DNA of 12,263 bases from UBA11855 sp035297385 (GCA_035297385.1 DATGZD010000002.1:1-12263); one strand, 5' to 3'. Shown: positions 1-7,017, numbered from the stretch's first letter. Made by a program: numbers and translations. The notes: generated by a model not told the origin, from the letters alone.

Positions 1-461
1 CCATGCCTTATCTTAATGGCAACGCCTGTTTTAAACGCCAGCATTTCAGGGCCTGATAATAATGCACGGCCAACTCCAAGAACCTTGCCTGTTTCATCAA
101 CAACGATAAGTTCATCCTTTGCGTGAACAGTCTCATCAACTCTAACAACATGAACAGCGAAAACGTCGCCACCTTCAGCTACAAACTCTGATACATCGCT
201 TCTTATAATGGCTCGAAACGGTGAAGATTTTGAAAACTCAACCAAACGATCCGCCGCAGCAATACTCAATGAGAATAGTCCATCTGTCGGACGCAATGTT
301 ACAAGTCGTTCACCATCTAAATTTACGTAGCGGATTCTTCCTGTTGCCCTAGAAAATTGAATCTCAACAGTGTCAGGAAAAAGTAGTTTACCTATACCTT
401 GTCCAAACTGGTAATCAGCTACGCTTCTAATTCTTTGTAATGCTTCAGGCTTTGATTCCAT
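1..461 (-). CDS. PUA-domain protein (archaeosine TGT C-terminal type), 3' end cut by window
   Basis: This gene starts at ATG 459-461 and reads off the left edge; 153 codons are visible. The first ~75 residues (ALQRIRSVADYQFGQGIGKL, later LRPTDGL) resemble the C2 domain that precedes the PUA domain in archaeal tRNA-guanine transglycosylase. Residues ~82-153 look like a PUA RNA-binding domain, with AKDELIVVDETGKVLGVGRA and then LLSGPEMLAFKTGVAIKIRH. No catalytic TGT barrel precedes it: upstream is the divergent aMBF1 gene 67 bp away, so this is a stand-alone C2+PUA protein. Such COG1370-type proteins are found in archaea and are presumed to bind tRNA or rRNA. An RNA-modification accessory role is inference. 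Only a few residues are likely missing at the C-terminus. Assignment to the PUA family is firm; the exact substrate is unknown. Confidence 0.85.
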   Translation of the reverse strand, partial: MESKPEALQRIRSVADYQFGQGIGKLLFPDTVEIQFSRATGRIRYVNLDGERLVTLRPTDGLFSLSIAAADRLVEFSKSSPFRAIIRSDVSEFVAEGGDVFAVHVVRVDETVHAKDELIVVDETGKVLGVGRALLSGPEMLAFKTGVAIKIRH

Positions 462-475
462 GTTTTTTCTTCGAC

Positions 476-484
476 AAGTATAAA
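476..484 (+). promoter_or_regulatory. Candidate TATA box for the aMBF1-hflX-trm56 run
   Basis: The AT-rich element AAGTATAAA lies ~49 nt upstream of the aMBF1 ATG. A TATA centre near 480 predicts a start site near 506, leaving a ~22-nt leader that contains the SD AGGTGA (513-518). It cannot serve the divergent PUA gene well, because on that strand the predicted start site would fall inside the coding region. Confidence 0.4.
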
Positions 485-528
485 CACAACCAACATAATA
501 AGCTCAATCCATAGGTGAAAACGAAAGA

Positions 529-1068
529 ATGCGATGTGAAGTCTGCGGACACAAAATTCACACAGAACCCATAACCGCCATAATTGAAGGAGCAAGATTA
601 ACTGTCTGTATAGAATGCTCAAAACATGGCAAAATTGTCACTCAAGATGACTACATGCTCAAAACAAAACCAACAGGCAAAACAACAATTCCAACTCCTG
701 TTCCAGTTATTGTTCAGAAAAAGAAACCTGAAGTAAAAGTGCAAATCACTGAAGAAATCGTAGAAGATTTCAGCACTAAAATTCGTCAAGCCCGCGAAAG
801 ATTAGCATTAACTCATGAAGATTTAGGAAAAGGAATCAACGAGAAAAGTTCAGTTATCGCTAAGCTTGAGACTGGAAAAATGGAACCTAACAACGTTCTT
901 GCAACAAAACTTGAGCACGCACTAAAAATCAAGCTACTAACACCTATAACTGAAGAAAAAACACAGGCACACATTCCAAAAACATCTAGCCGTGAAATGA
1001 CATTAGGCGATCTGATTCAATTCGATAATAAAGATTCAGGAGAAAAGACTAAACGAAAGCAATCATAG
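529..1068 (+). CDS. Multiprotein bridging factor aMBF1 (zinc ribbon + HTH)
   Basis: This 179-residue protein has an N-terminal zinc ribbon (C3-x2-C6 and C27-x2-C30). A charged, Pro/Lys-rich linker follows (~50-80), then a Cro/C1-type helix-turn-helix at ~81-140 (FSTKIRQARERLALTHEDLG and SSVIAKLETGKMEPNNVLATKLEHAL). This is the archaeal MBF1 architecture. The family is related to the eukaryotic co-activator bridging TBP and regulators, and archaeal homologues have been linked to the ribosome/translation. Start ATG 529 is preceded by AGGTGA with a 10-nt spacer. The 3' end overlaps the extended hflX reading frame, and the AGGAGA at 1038-1043 inside it is well placed for hflX translation. It is probably the first gene of an operon with hflX and trm56. 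Confidence 0.9.
   Translation: MRCEVCGHKIHTEPITAIIEGARLTVCIECSKHGKIVTQDDYMLKTKPTGKTTIPTPVPVIVQKKKPEVKVQITEEIVEDFSTKIRQARERLALTHEDLGKGINEKSSVIAKLETGKMEPNNVLATKLEHALKIKLLTPITEEKTQAHIPKTSSREMTLGDLIQFDNKDSGEKTKRKQS
1038..1043 (+). promoter_or_regulatory. Shine-Dalgarno AGGAGA deciding the hflX start
   Basis: AGGAGA sits 9 nt before ACG 1053 and more than 100 nt before ATG 1155, so it supports initiation at the 5' end of the extended hflX frame. It lies inside the aMBF1 coding sequence, consistent with translational coupling. Confidence 0.55.
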
Positions 1069-2333
1069 TTCAACGACGATTAAACACTGAAAAATCAAGT
1101 TTAGATGAACTACAAAAATTAGCAGAATCCGCTGGCTACACTGTTGTCGCCAGTATGGAACAAACCCGCAGACCAGATGCACGTTACCAGATAGGGCCTG
1201 GAAAAGTTGAAGAACTTGCCCAGCTAGTTAAAGAGAAGAGCGCTGAAAAAATCATTTTCGATAACCCGTTGAAACCTGTTCAATCCTACAATCTGGCAAA
1301 GGCCACAAAAATTGAAGCTATCGATCGTTTTCAACTTATTCTTGAAATTTTCACAAGAAGGGCTACAACCACAGAAGCAAAACTTCAGATTCAACTTGCT
1401 ACACTAAAATATGAATTGGCGCATGCCAAAGAAAAGGTACGGTTAACCAAGCAAGGCGAACAACCAGGTTTCATGGGATTGGGCGCCTATGAAGCAGAAG
1501 TCTACTCTAATGCAATAAAACTTCAGATTCAAACTATCCAAAAGAAACTCATAAAAATTCGTGAAAAAAGGCTGCTTCATCGTGAAAGAAGAGAGAAACT
1601 AGGTTTCTGCAATCTTTCATTGGCTGGGTACACAAGTGCTGGAAAAACTTCACTCTTTAATGTTTTAACAACAGAAACAGAGCGCGTTGGGAATAGGAGC
1701 CTGTTCACGACACTCTCAACTACAACAAGGCTTGTAGTATTTTCAGATAGAGAATTTCTTCTAACTGATACAGTAGGCTTCATAGATCGTTTACCATTAA
1801 CACTTATAGAAGCTTTCCATTCAACTCTTGAGGAAACCATCTATTCTGATGTGATAATTCTTGTCTTAGATTTCAGTGAACCGACTGAGACAATTGAAAA
1901 GAAGAACAGAATTTGTTTAGAGACTATTAATCGAATAGGGGCATCAGGCATACCATTAGTTACTGCATTAAATAAAATAGACTTACTAAGCGACATAGAA
2001 AAAGAACAAAAACTGGCGGCATTAAGAGACAAAGTGAAGAAGCCAATATTAATCTCAGCATTATGTCAAATTAACCTTGATGTCTTGAAACAAGAAATAC
2101 TGACGAATTTCGAAAACCTTATCCAAGCCTCTTTCACGGTGCCGTTAACAGATAAGACGATGCCATTTCTCTCATGGGTTCATAATGGCGCAAATGTCAA
2201 AGAAACAGCCTACACAAATAATATGGTTCAGGTTGTTTTAGAAGCAACCCCATCTTTTGTTGATAGTATTAGGAAAAGAGTAGAGGAATTAAATGGTAGA
2301 TTCGAAACCCATCCAACCATTCAAGCAGCCTAA
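1053..2333 (+). CDS. hflX: GTPase HflX, with apparent ACG start
   Basis: HflX is a ribosome-associated translational GTPase implicated in splitting stalled ribosomes. The N-terminal HflX domain carries the Y-x-IG-x-GK-x-EE signature and is followed by a long basic helical linker. The G domain then shows G1 GYTSAGKT (about residues 192-199 of 426), G2 region LFTTLSTTT, G3 DTVG (239-242), G4 NKID (307-310) and G5 SA (335-336). The first canonical start is ATG 1155. However, the same frame is open back to 1053 and encodes typical HflX N-terminus (KAIIVQRRLNTEKSSLDELQ, then KLAESAGYTVV). At the expected Met position stands ACG, immediately after a TAA, with SD AGGAGA 9 nt upstream. I therefore place the start at ACG 1053 (426 aa). 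The gene then overlaps aMBF1 by 16 nt. If ACG is not used, the product would begin at 1155 (392 aa) and lack the first strand and helix of its domain. Confidence 0.88.
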   Translation, partial: TKAIIVQRRLNTEKSSLDELQKLAESAGYTVVASMEQTRRPDARYQIGPGKVEELAQLVKEKSAEKIIFDNPLKPVQSYNLAKATKIEAIDRFQLILEIFTRRATTTEAKLQIQLATLKYELAHAKEKVRLTKQGEQPGFMGLGAYEAEVYSNAIKLQIQTIQKKLIKIREKRLLHRERREKLGFCNLSLAGYTSAGKTSLFNVLTTETERVGNRSLFTTLSTTTRLVVFSDREFLLTDTVGFIDRLPLTLIEAFHSTLEETIYSDVIILVLDFSEPTETIEKKNRICLETINRIGASGIPLVTALNKIDLLSDIEKEQKLAALRDKVKKPILISALCQINLDVLKQEILTNFENLIQASFTVPLTDKTMPFLSWVHNGANVKETAYTNNMVQVVLEATPSFVDSIRKRVEELNGRFETHPTIQAA

Positions 2334-2346
2334 TAGTAATGATCAG

Positions 2347-2898
2347 ATGTCAAAAGTTTTTATTCTGAGATGGGGACATAGACCTCAACGTGATATAAGA
2401 TTAACAAGTCATGTTGCATTAGCTTCACGAGCGTTTGGAGCATCAGGCTTTTTCCTAGCTGACACAAAAGATGAACACCTGAAAACAACAGTTGAAAAAG
2501 TTACAAAGACTTGGGGAGGCAATTTCCTTTTTGAAATGGGTACACCTTGGAAGAATACGGTAGATGAATGGAAAAAGAACGGAGGAATCATAGTTCACCT
2601 TACTATTTATGGCGAAAATATCCAAACAAGTAACGTCCTCAACAGAATTAAGGACAATGGTAAAGACCTTCTTTTGTTGATTGGAAGTCAAAAAGTTCCA
2701 CCTGAATTCTATGCGACAGAGGTATCAGACTACAATGTGTCTATTGGAAATCAGCCACATTCGGAGTGCGCAGCAGTCGCGGTTTTCTTAGATCGTTTCT
2801 TCAAGGGAAAAGAATTATCCAAGAGTTTTGCAGATGCTAGAATTCGTGTGGTCCCTCAGGAAAGGAATAAGAAAATCGAAGTTACACATGGTTTTTAG
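2347..2898 (+). CDS. trm56: tRNA (cytidine(56)-2'-O)-methyltransferase aTrm56
   Basis: aTrm56 is an archaeal SPOUT methyltransferase that 2'-O-methylates C56 in the T-loop of tRNA using S-adenosylmethionine. The 183-residue product starts MSKVFILRWGHRPQRD and continues into TSHVALASRAFGA (20-32), the conserved N-terminal motifs. The SPOUT knot region shows GSQKVPPEFY (113-122), NVSIGNQPHSE (130-140) and AAVAVFLDR (142-150). Length matches the family. The frame is open back to an ATG at 2293, but the 18 extra residues precede the conserved start and overlap hflX by 41 nt, so ATG 2347, 13 nt after the hflX stop, is preferred. The 2293 codon does have a purine-rich GAGGAA 5 nt upstream and cannot be excluded. 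The gene follows aMBF1 and hflX in the same run. Confidence 0.92.
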   Translation: MSKVFILRWGHRPQRDIRLTSHVALASRAFGASGFFLADTKDEHLKTTVEKVTKTWGGNFLFEMGTPWKNTVDEWKKNGGIIVHLTIYGENIQTSNVLNRIKDNGKDLLLLIGSQKVPPEFYATEVSDYNVSIGNQPHSECAAVAVFLDRFFKGKELSKSFADARIRVVPQERNKKIEVTHGF

Positions 2899-2913
2899 CT
2901 ATTTTGTCAAGAA

Positions 2914-2943
2914 GAGTTTTATTGTACGACTGTGCTTTATTAG
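2914..2943 (+). promoter_or_regulatory. Candidate TATA elements for the TFE operon
   Basis: Two T/A-rich elements lie in the 71-bp gap before TFE: AGTTTTATTGTA (2914-2925) and TTTATTAG (2936-2943). The first would give a ~24-nt leader carrying the weak SD ATAAGG (2957-2962). The second would give a nearly leaderless transcript. Either supports separate initiation of the TFE-HD-DUF2110 unit. Confidence 0.3.
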
Positions 2944-2969
2944 TAATTGAACAAGAATAAGGATTGACT

Positions 2970-3482
2970 ATGTTATCAACAATTGACGATGCAACATTAA
3001 TGAGAGTCGCCACGGCATTGGGCGAAGAAGATGCAGTAAAACTCATTGAGAACCTAAAAAATGCAAATGAGACAACTGATGATGAAATCGCTAGTAAAAC
3101 TGGCATCAGGCTTAACTTAGTACGTAAAATTCTCTATAAACTTTATGACCATTCACTTGTAAGCTTGAGAAGAACCCGAGATCCTAAGACGGGATGGTTT
3201 ATTTTTCACTGGAAACTTCAACCTGATCAGCTTGAGGGGTTCATTCTAAGTCAAAAACGCCGAGTACTTGAGAAACTCAATGTCCGATTGGAATATGAAA
3301 AGAATCATGACTTCTACTACTGTAAAACAGTAGGATGTAATCGTATGACTTTTGAAGAAGCAGTTGAATTAGTTTTTCAATGTTCCACTTGTGGCAAATC
3401 ATTGGCTCATGAACCAAACGACCTTATTGTTCAAAGATTGAGCACAAAAGTTGAGCAGTTAAGGAAGGAACTCGGTGAGTGA
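2970..3482 (+). CDS. tfe: Transcription initiation factor TFE-alpha
   Basis: TFE is the archaeal homologue of the TFIIE-alpha N-terminal region. It helps RNA polymerase open promoters and stabilises the melted complex. The 170-aa product has an N-terminal winged helix (~1-88, with DDEIASKTGIRLNLVRKILY as the recognition-helix region and GWFIFHWKL as the wing). A helical linker follows, then a C-terminal zinc ribbon with C118-x4-C123 and C138-x2-C141. Length and architecture are those of TFE. ATG 2970 is chosen over an in-frame TTG two codons upstream, because ATAAGG lies 7 nt before it. Its 3' end overlaps the GTG start of the next gene by 8 nt. Confidence 0.93.
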   Translation: MLSTIDDATLMRVATALGEEDAVKLIENLKNANETTDDEIASKTGIRLNLVRKILYKLYDHSLVSLRRTRDPKTGWFIFHWKLQPDQLEGFILSQKRRVLEKLNVRLEYEKNHDFYYCKTVGCNRMTFEEAVELVFQCSTCGKSLAHEPNDLIVQRLSTKVEQLRKELGE

Positions 3483-4005
3483 TAAGCTTCCTTCAAGGGA
3501 GCAAGCACTACAACTTTTGACTAAAAACAGAAGCTCAAGAAACGTCATAAATCACTGCATCGCAGTATCAGACTTAGCTCGCAAAACAGCAGAGACTCTT
3601 AAGAAAAAAGGGCTCGCTATCGATGTAAAGCTTGTAGAGATAGGTGCTTTACTCCATGATATAGGCCGCTCAAAGATACACGATGTTAATCATGGTAGGG
3701 AAGGCGCCAGAATTGTTGAAAATGCTGGATTACCAAAAGAGATTATTTCCATAGTGAAGCGACATGTTGGAGGAGGAATACCTCCCAAGGAAGCAGAAAT
3801 ATTAGGCTGGCCAAATGATGTTTATACTCCGATAACGCTTGAAGAGAAAGTTGTTGCTTTTGCTGATGAACTTATTGATGGTACGAAACAAGTGCCTGTT
3901 GAATTAACGATTGAAGAATTTTTTAGAAGAGGGTACCCTGATGCAGCACAGAGAGTTCGCAGACTTCATGATGAAATAGCATCATTAATCAGTGATTGTT
4001 CTTGA
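3475..4005 (+). CDS. HD-domain (HDIG) metal-dependent phosphohydrolase
   Basis: This 176-residue protein has the HD-superfamily metal ligands in order: H27 (NHC), H61-D62 in LLHDIGR, H69/H73 in the following loop, H97 (VKRHVG) and D131 (AFADELIDG). It resembles the small archaeal stand-alone HDIG family (TIGR00295 type). Members of the superfamily hydrolyse phosphate esters of nucleotides or RNA ends, but the substrate of this subfamily is not known to me. The start is GTG 3475, preceded by GGAAGGAA with a 4-nt spacer and overlapping the TFE stop by 8 nt. The next gene begins within its stop codon, so it is embedded in a coupled operon with TFE and a DUF2110-like protein. This suggests a nucleic-acid or nucleotide role, which is inference. 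Confidence 0.88.
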   Translation: MSDKLPSREQALQLLTKNRSSRNVINHCIAVSDLARKTAETLKKKGLAIDVKLVEIGALLHDIGRSKIHDVNHGREGARIVENAGLPKEIISIVKRHVGGGIPPKEAEILGWPNDVYTPITLEEKVVAFADELIDGTKQVPVELTIEEFFRRGYPDAAQRVRRLHDEIASLISDCS

Positions 4006-4766
4006 ATCAGCTTACGCTGCTCACAAAGGCATACAGTACATATCAACTAAAACAAGTAGAGAATTTTCTAAGAATAGTCCTTGAAGGTCTAGACGTAGAA
4101 GTAAAGGTTGCGGGCATCAGCACTAACAGGTGGGTGCAAATTGCACTTGCAGGTGAAGATGAAGCCATAGCGACAAACCTCATGCGTAAAGAGATCGGCT
4201 TCTGCCCAGAAAACCTAAAAGATATTGAGAAATTCGACATGTTGAAAGGCTATGTTGTAGGATTAGGAAAATCTTCCGACATATTACAGGTTGATATTGG
4301 GATTTTTCATCCAGAAATTATTTTTGCAGCTGTTCCTCTGCGACATTTGCAGGCTGTTCTGTCGGACGGAAGAAAATTAGCACTAAAAAAAATCAGTGAA
4401 CTCTATGGTTTTTGCGATGGGTTGCCGCTAAACATCAAGATTAACTCAATAAATGAGGAAATAAATCACTTAGATGCTACGCTATCGAATATACAACTTA
4501 GAAGACTGACTAATTGGCAAGAATCTTTACTTGATAGATTAATTGTACTGGGAGCCTCATCGCATGATGTGAACAGAATGTTAAGTTATACAGGCTTAAA
4601 CAGAGATATTATAGATATAGAATCGCTTGGCATGTTCGAACATGCTTTAACCTGTAAATTGGGAACGGATGCTGCCGGCTTAATTTCCTATGTTGGTAGG
4701 TACCTCAAAAATGCAAAGTTTATAGTATTTAATCCACGAAAAATTAGAGAAATATTAAATCTCTAA
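4002..4766 (+). CDS. DUF2110-like conserved archaeal protein
   Basis: This predicted soluble protein of 254 aa has no signal peptide or membrane segment. Sequence features I associate with DUF2110 include an N-terminal alpha/beta part (LEGLDVEVKV, then NRWVQIALAGEDEAIA) and a C-terminal GTDAAGLISYVGRYL (about 221-235) leading to NPRKIREIL. The family is archaeal and of unknown function. The start is taken as TTG 4002, which overlaps the TGA of the HD gene (TTGA, 4 nt) and has GTGAT 5 nt upstream. Another in-frame TTG at 3996 is possible and would add two residues. Co-transcription with TFE suggests a link to transcription or RNA metabolism; I recall TFE and DUF2110 genes being neighbours in other archaea, but could not verify this here. 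Confidence 0.75.
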   Translation: MNQLTLLTKAYSTYQLKQVENFLRIVLEGLDVEVKVAGISTNRWVQIALAGEDEAIATNLMRKEIGFCPENLKDIEKFDMLKGYVVGLGKSSDILQVDIGIFHPEIIFAAVPLRHLQAVLSDGRKLALKKISELYGFCDGLPLNIKINSINEEINHLDATLSNIQLRRLTNWQESLLDRLIVLGASSHDVNRMLSYTGLNRDIIDIESLGMFEHALTCKLGTDAAGLISYVGRYLKNAKFIVFNPRKIREILNL

Positions 4767-4934
4767 GAACACTGCGAACATTGGCACAACATAAGAATTT
4801 AGGTATGCAAACTATTAGGGATTAAGATTTTCTTATAATAGTAATATAGCAAGCGCATGTTTCAATAATTACAGTGAGTTACGCTTTTAATCAATAGTTC
4901 ATAACCCTTTTAATTTTTCAAGATAAAGAAGAGT
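4767..4934. other. Intergenic region with candidate TATA boxes and inverted repeat
   Basis: This 168-bp gap contains an inverted repeat (ACTATTA at 4811-4817, TAATAGT at 4836-4842). Its right arm overlaps a TATA-like CTTATAATA (4832-4840). A second T/A-rich element (CTTTTAATTTTT, ~4907-4918) is close enough to the 4935 ATG for a leaderless transcript. No strong terminator hairpin is seen. The assignments are weak. Confidence 0.3.
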
Positions 4935-5648
4935 ATGTTCAGGCGAAAGACCAAAATGAATGGAGTGCCAAAGAAGCGTAATCAGCAATTTATGCAAGAG
5001 CTTGATCAGCTGCAAATGGCACGATTAGAAAACCTGAAATCAGACCAAAAATTGACAAATCTGACACAGAAAAATTCACACACCAAAACTATCAGATATC
5101 AAGTAATTTGGTACGCAGCTGCCTTAATCATATATTGCTGGTTTTTGGGTTGGATAGCTTATGAAATCTTTGTTTGGCACAGGTTAATCACTACAGTCAG
5201 CGTAACAAACTATATTGGAGCAATAACGGCAATGGCATTAATCTGGGCAGGAAATATAATATTCAAAATTCCGCCAAAAATTGTTCCACGATTCGAGAAG
5301 AAACGGGAGATTCACAAAGAAAAAACTTTTGTGAAAAAAACTATTAAAGAAAAAACCATAAAGAGGTCTACCAAGATCCAAATACGACCAACAAGAACAA
5401 TAGAAGCTCCAGTGGTAGAACAAGCACAATTAATTCAGTTTAAACCAACTCAAACACAACGGCAATTAAGACCCAAGCGAGAGCCAGAAGTTCAGTCTCA
5501 AGTTGAGCCCCTATCTCTACTAAAACTAAATACTGTCTCAGTCGATTCACGTTGCTCACATCAAATAAAAAATAGCTTGGAAATACCCAGTAAATGCTTA
5601 ACCTGTAAGTATCTCGTTAGATGCCTCTCAAAGCCTAAAAAAAAATAA
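4935..5648 (+). CDS. Unrecognised two-helix membrane protein with C-terminal Cys motif
   Basis: I do not recognise a named family. The 237-residue product has a basic, polar N-terminus (1-52, possibly helical around QELDQLQMARLENLKSDQ). Two hydrophobic segments follow at about 55-80 (VIWYAAALIIYCWFLGWIAY) and 92-112 (YIGAITAMALIWAGNIIF). A long Lys/Arg/Gln-rich tail follows (~115-200). The C-terminus has four cysteines: C207-x13-C221-x2-C224-x5-C230, then a Lys-rich end. The spacing with SKCLTCKYLVRC could bind zinc or an Fe-S cluster. With the basic tail presumed cytosolic, the protein could be a membrane-tethered nucleic-acid or metal-binding factor (inference only). The start ATG 4935 has a purine-rich AGAAGAG just upstream. 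It stands apart from the TFE run and converges on the aldo/keto reductase gene with only 19 bp between stops. Confidence 0.75.
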   Translation: MFRRKTKMNGVPKKRNQQFMQELDQLQMARLENLKSDQKLTNLTQKNSHTKTIRYQVIWYAAALIIYCWFLGWIAYEIFVWHRLITTVSVTNYIGAITAMALIWAGNIIFKIPPKIVPRFEKKREIHKEKTFVKKTIKEKTIKRSTKIQIRPTRTIEAPVVEQAQLIQFKPTQTQRQLRPKREPEVQSQVEPLSLLKLNTVSVDSRCSHQIKNSLEIPSKCLTCKYLVRCLSKPKKK

Positions 5649-5667
5649 GATTATGATGATCCTTAGT

Positions 5668-6813
5668 TTATTCAAGGCATGATGCTGCTTCACCTAAGAG
5701 TTTGCGGATAGGAAGATGCTGTGGACATATTGCTTCGCATTGTCCACATCGAATACAGTTGCTTGCTCTTTTATTCAACAATACTGTTTGATTAAATTTC
5801 TCTTTTATCTGTGGTTGTTGTTCAGATATTCGGCGTTTTGTGGAATATTGATTTAGAAAGTTTAGAATTACAGGAATATCAATACCCCTGGGACAATGAC
5901 TACAGTATCTACAGCTTGTGCAGCCTATGTATCCATATTTGAGATAGAGCTTTTGAGCTTTAGACATTAAAGCCATTTCTTGAGGACTAAAGATACCTGG
6001 AGCAGAATGGTTTGCACTGTTTATGTTTTCTTTCACTTGAGACATAGCATTCATGCCGCTTAGAGCAACAGAAACTTCGGTTTGATTCCATACCCATTGT
6101 AGAGCCCATTCGGAGGTGGGTCTATTACTGTTGATCTTTGCCCATTCTTTCTTGATTTTAAGTGGTGGATTAACCGCCAAGAGTCCGCCTGCAAGAGGTT
6201 CCATTACTACAACAGCTAATCCTTTTGAATGTGCATATTTTAGACCCGCTGTTCCAGCTTGATAATTCTCATCTAAATAATTGTATTGAATTTGACTAAG
6301 GGTCCAATTATCATAATCATCTATTATTTCTTTGAAAACATCCAGTTCATCATGGAAACTGAACCCCAAATAGTCAAACCTTCCTTTAGAGATTTGTTTT
6401 TCTGCCCAAGGTAACATCTCTAATTCTTTGACTTTATTCCACAACGTTTTGGTTAAACTATGGAATAAGTAGAAGTCAATATTAGTGTTTAATCGTAGCA
6501 TCTGTAAATGTAAGATTCTATCCAAATCTTCTTTACTATTCACCGAGAATACAGGCATTTTTGTAGCTATTCTTGCTTTTTTTCGATACTTGCCTTGAAG
6601 TGCTTTGCCCACGACAATCTCGCTATTGCCATCATGGTAAGTGAAGGCTGAATCAATATAATTAACTCCTTGATCTATAGCAAATCTAATCAATTTGATG
6701 CTTTCAGTCACATTTACTTTCGATTGATTCTCATCAATTATGGGCAAACGCATAGTTCCGAATCCTAATGCAGAAACTTTCCAATCAAGTCCACCAAAAG
6801 AACGATACTCCAC
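5668..6813 (-). CDS. Aldo/keto reductase with C-terminal 4Fe-4S ferredoxin domain
   Basis: This NAD(P)H-dependent aldo/keto reductase barrel is fused to an iron-sulfur domain (COG1453 type). Numbered from GTG 6813 (381 aa), the N-terminus reads VEYRSFGGLDWKVSALGFGT. The AKR tetrad candidates are D54 and Y59 (YIDSAFTYHDG), K85 (ATKMP) and H118 (YLFHSL). The late barrel segment is AVVVMEPLAGGLL. The C-terminus holds CTSCRYCSHCP (298-308) and CIRCGQCEAICP (353-364), eight cysteines for cluster binding, although the first motif is compact (C-x2-C-x2-C-x2-C). The physiological substrate is unknown; a ferredoxin-coupled redox role is inferred from the fusion. GTG 6813 is preferred because it matches the family start and has GGTG 6 nt upstream. 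An in-frame ATG at 6858 would add 15 atypical residues. Confidence 0.88.
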   Translation of the reverse strand: MEYRSFGGLDWKVSALGFGTMRLPIIDENQSKVNVTESIKLIRFAIDQGVNYIDSAFTYHDGNSEIVVGKALQGKYRKKARIATKMPVFSVNSKEDLDRILHLQMLRLNTNIDFYLFHSLTKTLWNKVKELEMLPWAEKQISKGRFDYLGFSFHDELDVFKEIIDDYDNWTLSQIQYNYLDENYQAGTAGLKYAHSKGLAVVVMEPLAGGLLAVNPPLKIKKEWAKINSNRPTSEWALQWVWNQTEVSVALSGMNAMSQVKENINSANHSAPGIFSPQEMALMSKAQKLYLKYGYIGCTSCRYCSHCPRGIDIPVILNFLNQYSTKRRISEQQPQIKEKFNQTVLLNKRASNCIRCGQCEAICPQHLPIRKLLGEAASCLE

Positions 6814-6905
6814 TTTTAACACCAAATCATAACACAAATCGATATGATTAGAATACATGGTAACCTAAAAATAACCGTTTGTTTCAGCCTGTGCACAACC
6901 ACTAG

Positions 6906-6926
6906 AGTTTATATGTATTGTAATAC
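6906..6926. promoter_or_regulatory. TATA-like element and small inverted repeat between divergent genes
   Basis: TTTATAT (6908-6914) lies between the aldo/keto reductase (minus) and the small unknown gene (plus). It is followed directly by the inverted repeat GTATT-GT-AATAC (6915-6926). Read on the minus strand the element predicts a transcript start near 6885, upstream of the reductase. Read on the plus strand it would leave an ~80-nt leader. The adjacent inverted repeat could be an operator. Confidence 0.3.
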
Positions 6927-7017
6927 TCAGTTGATACATTTAGGAAAGAGAACTGCACAAATAAATTTTTGATTTTTTTAACAGTGTCAAGAGATAAAAT
7001 TAGGTGAAAACAAAACC

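Noticed and set aside
1577..2032. Minus-strand frames inside hflX
   Set aside because: They are antisense shadows of a well-supported GTPase gene, with no family resemblance or start signals.
2293..2346. Upstream ATG extending aTrm56 by 18 residues with a purine-rich GAGGAA in front
   Set aside because: The extra residues precede the conserved aTrm56 start (M-x-K-V-x-I-LR-x-GHR) and overlap hflX by 41 nt. Kept only as an alternative start.
2964..2969. TTG two codons before the TFE ATG
   Set aside because: ATG 2970 has better SD spacing and is a stronger start codon. The difference is two residues.
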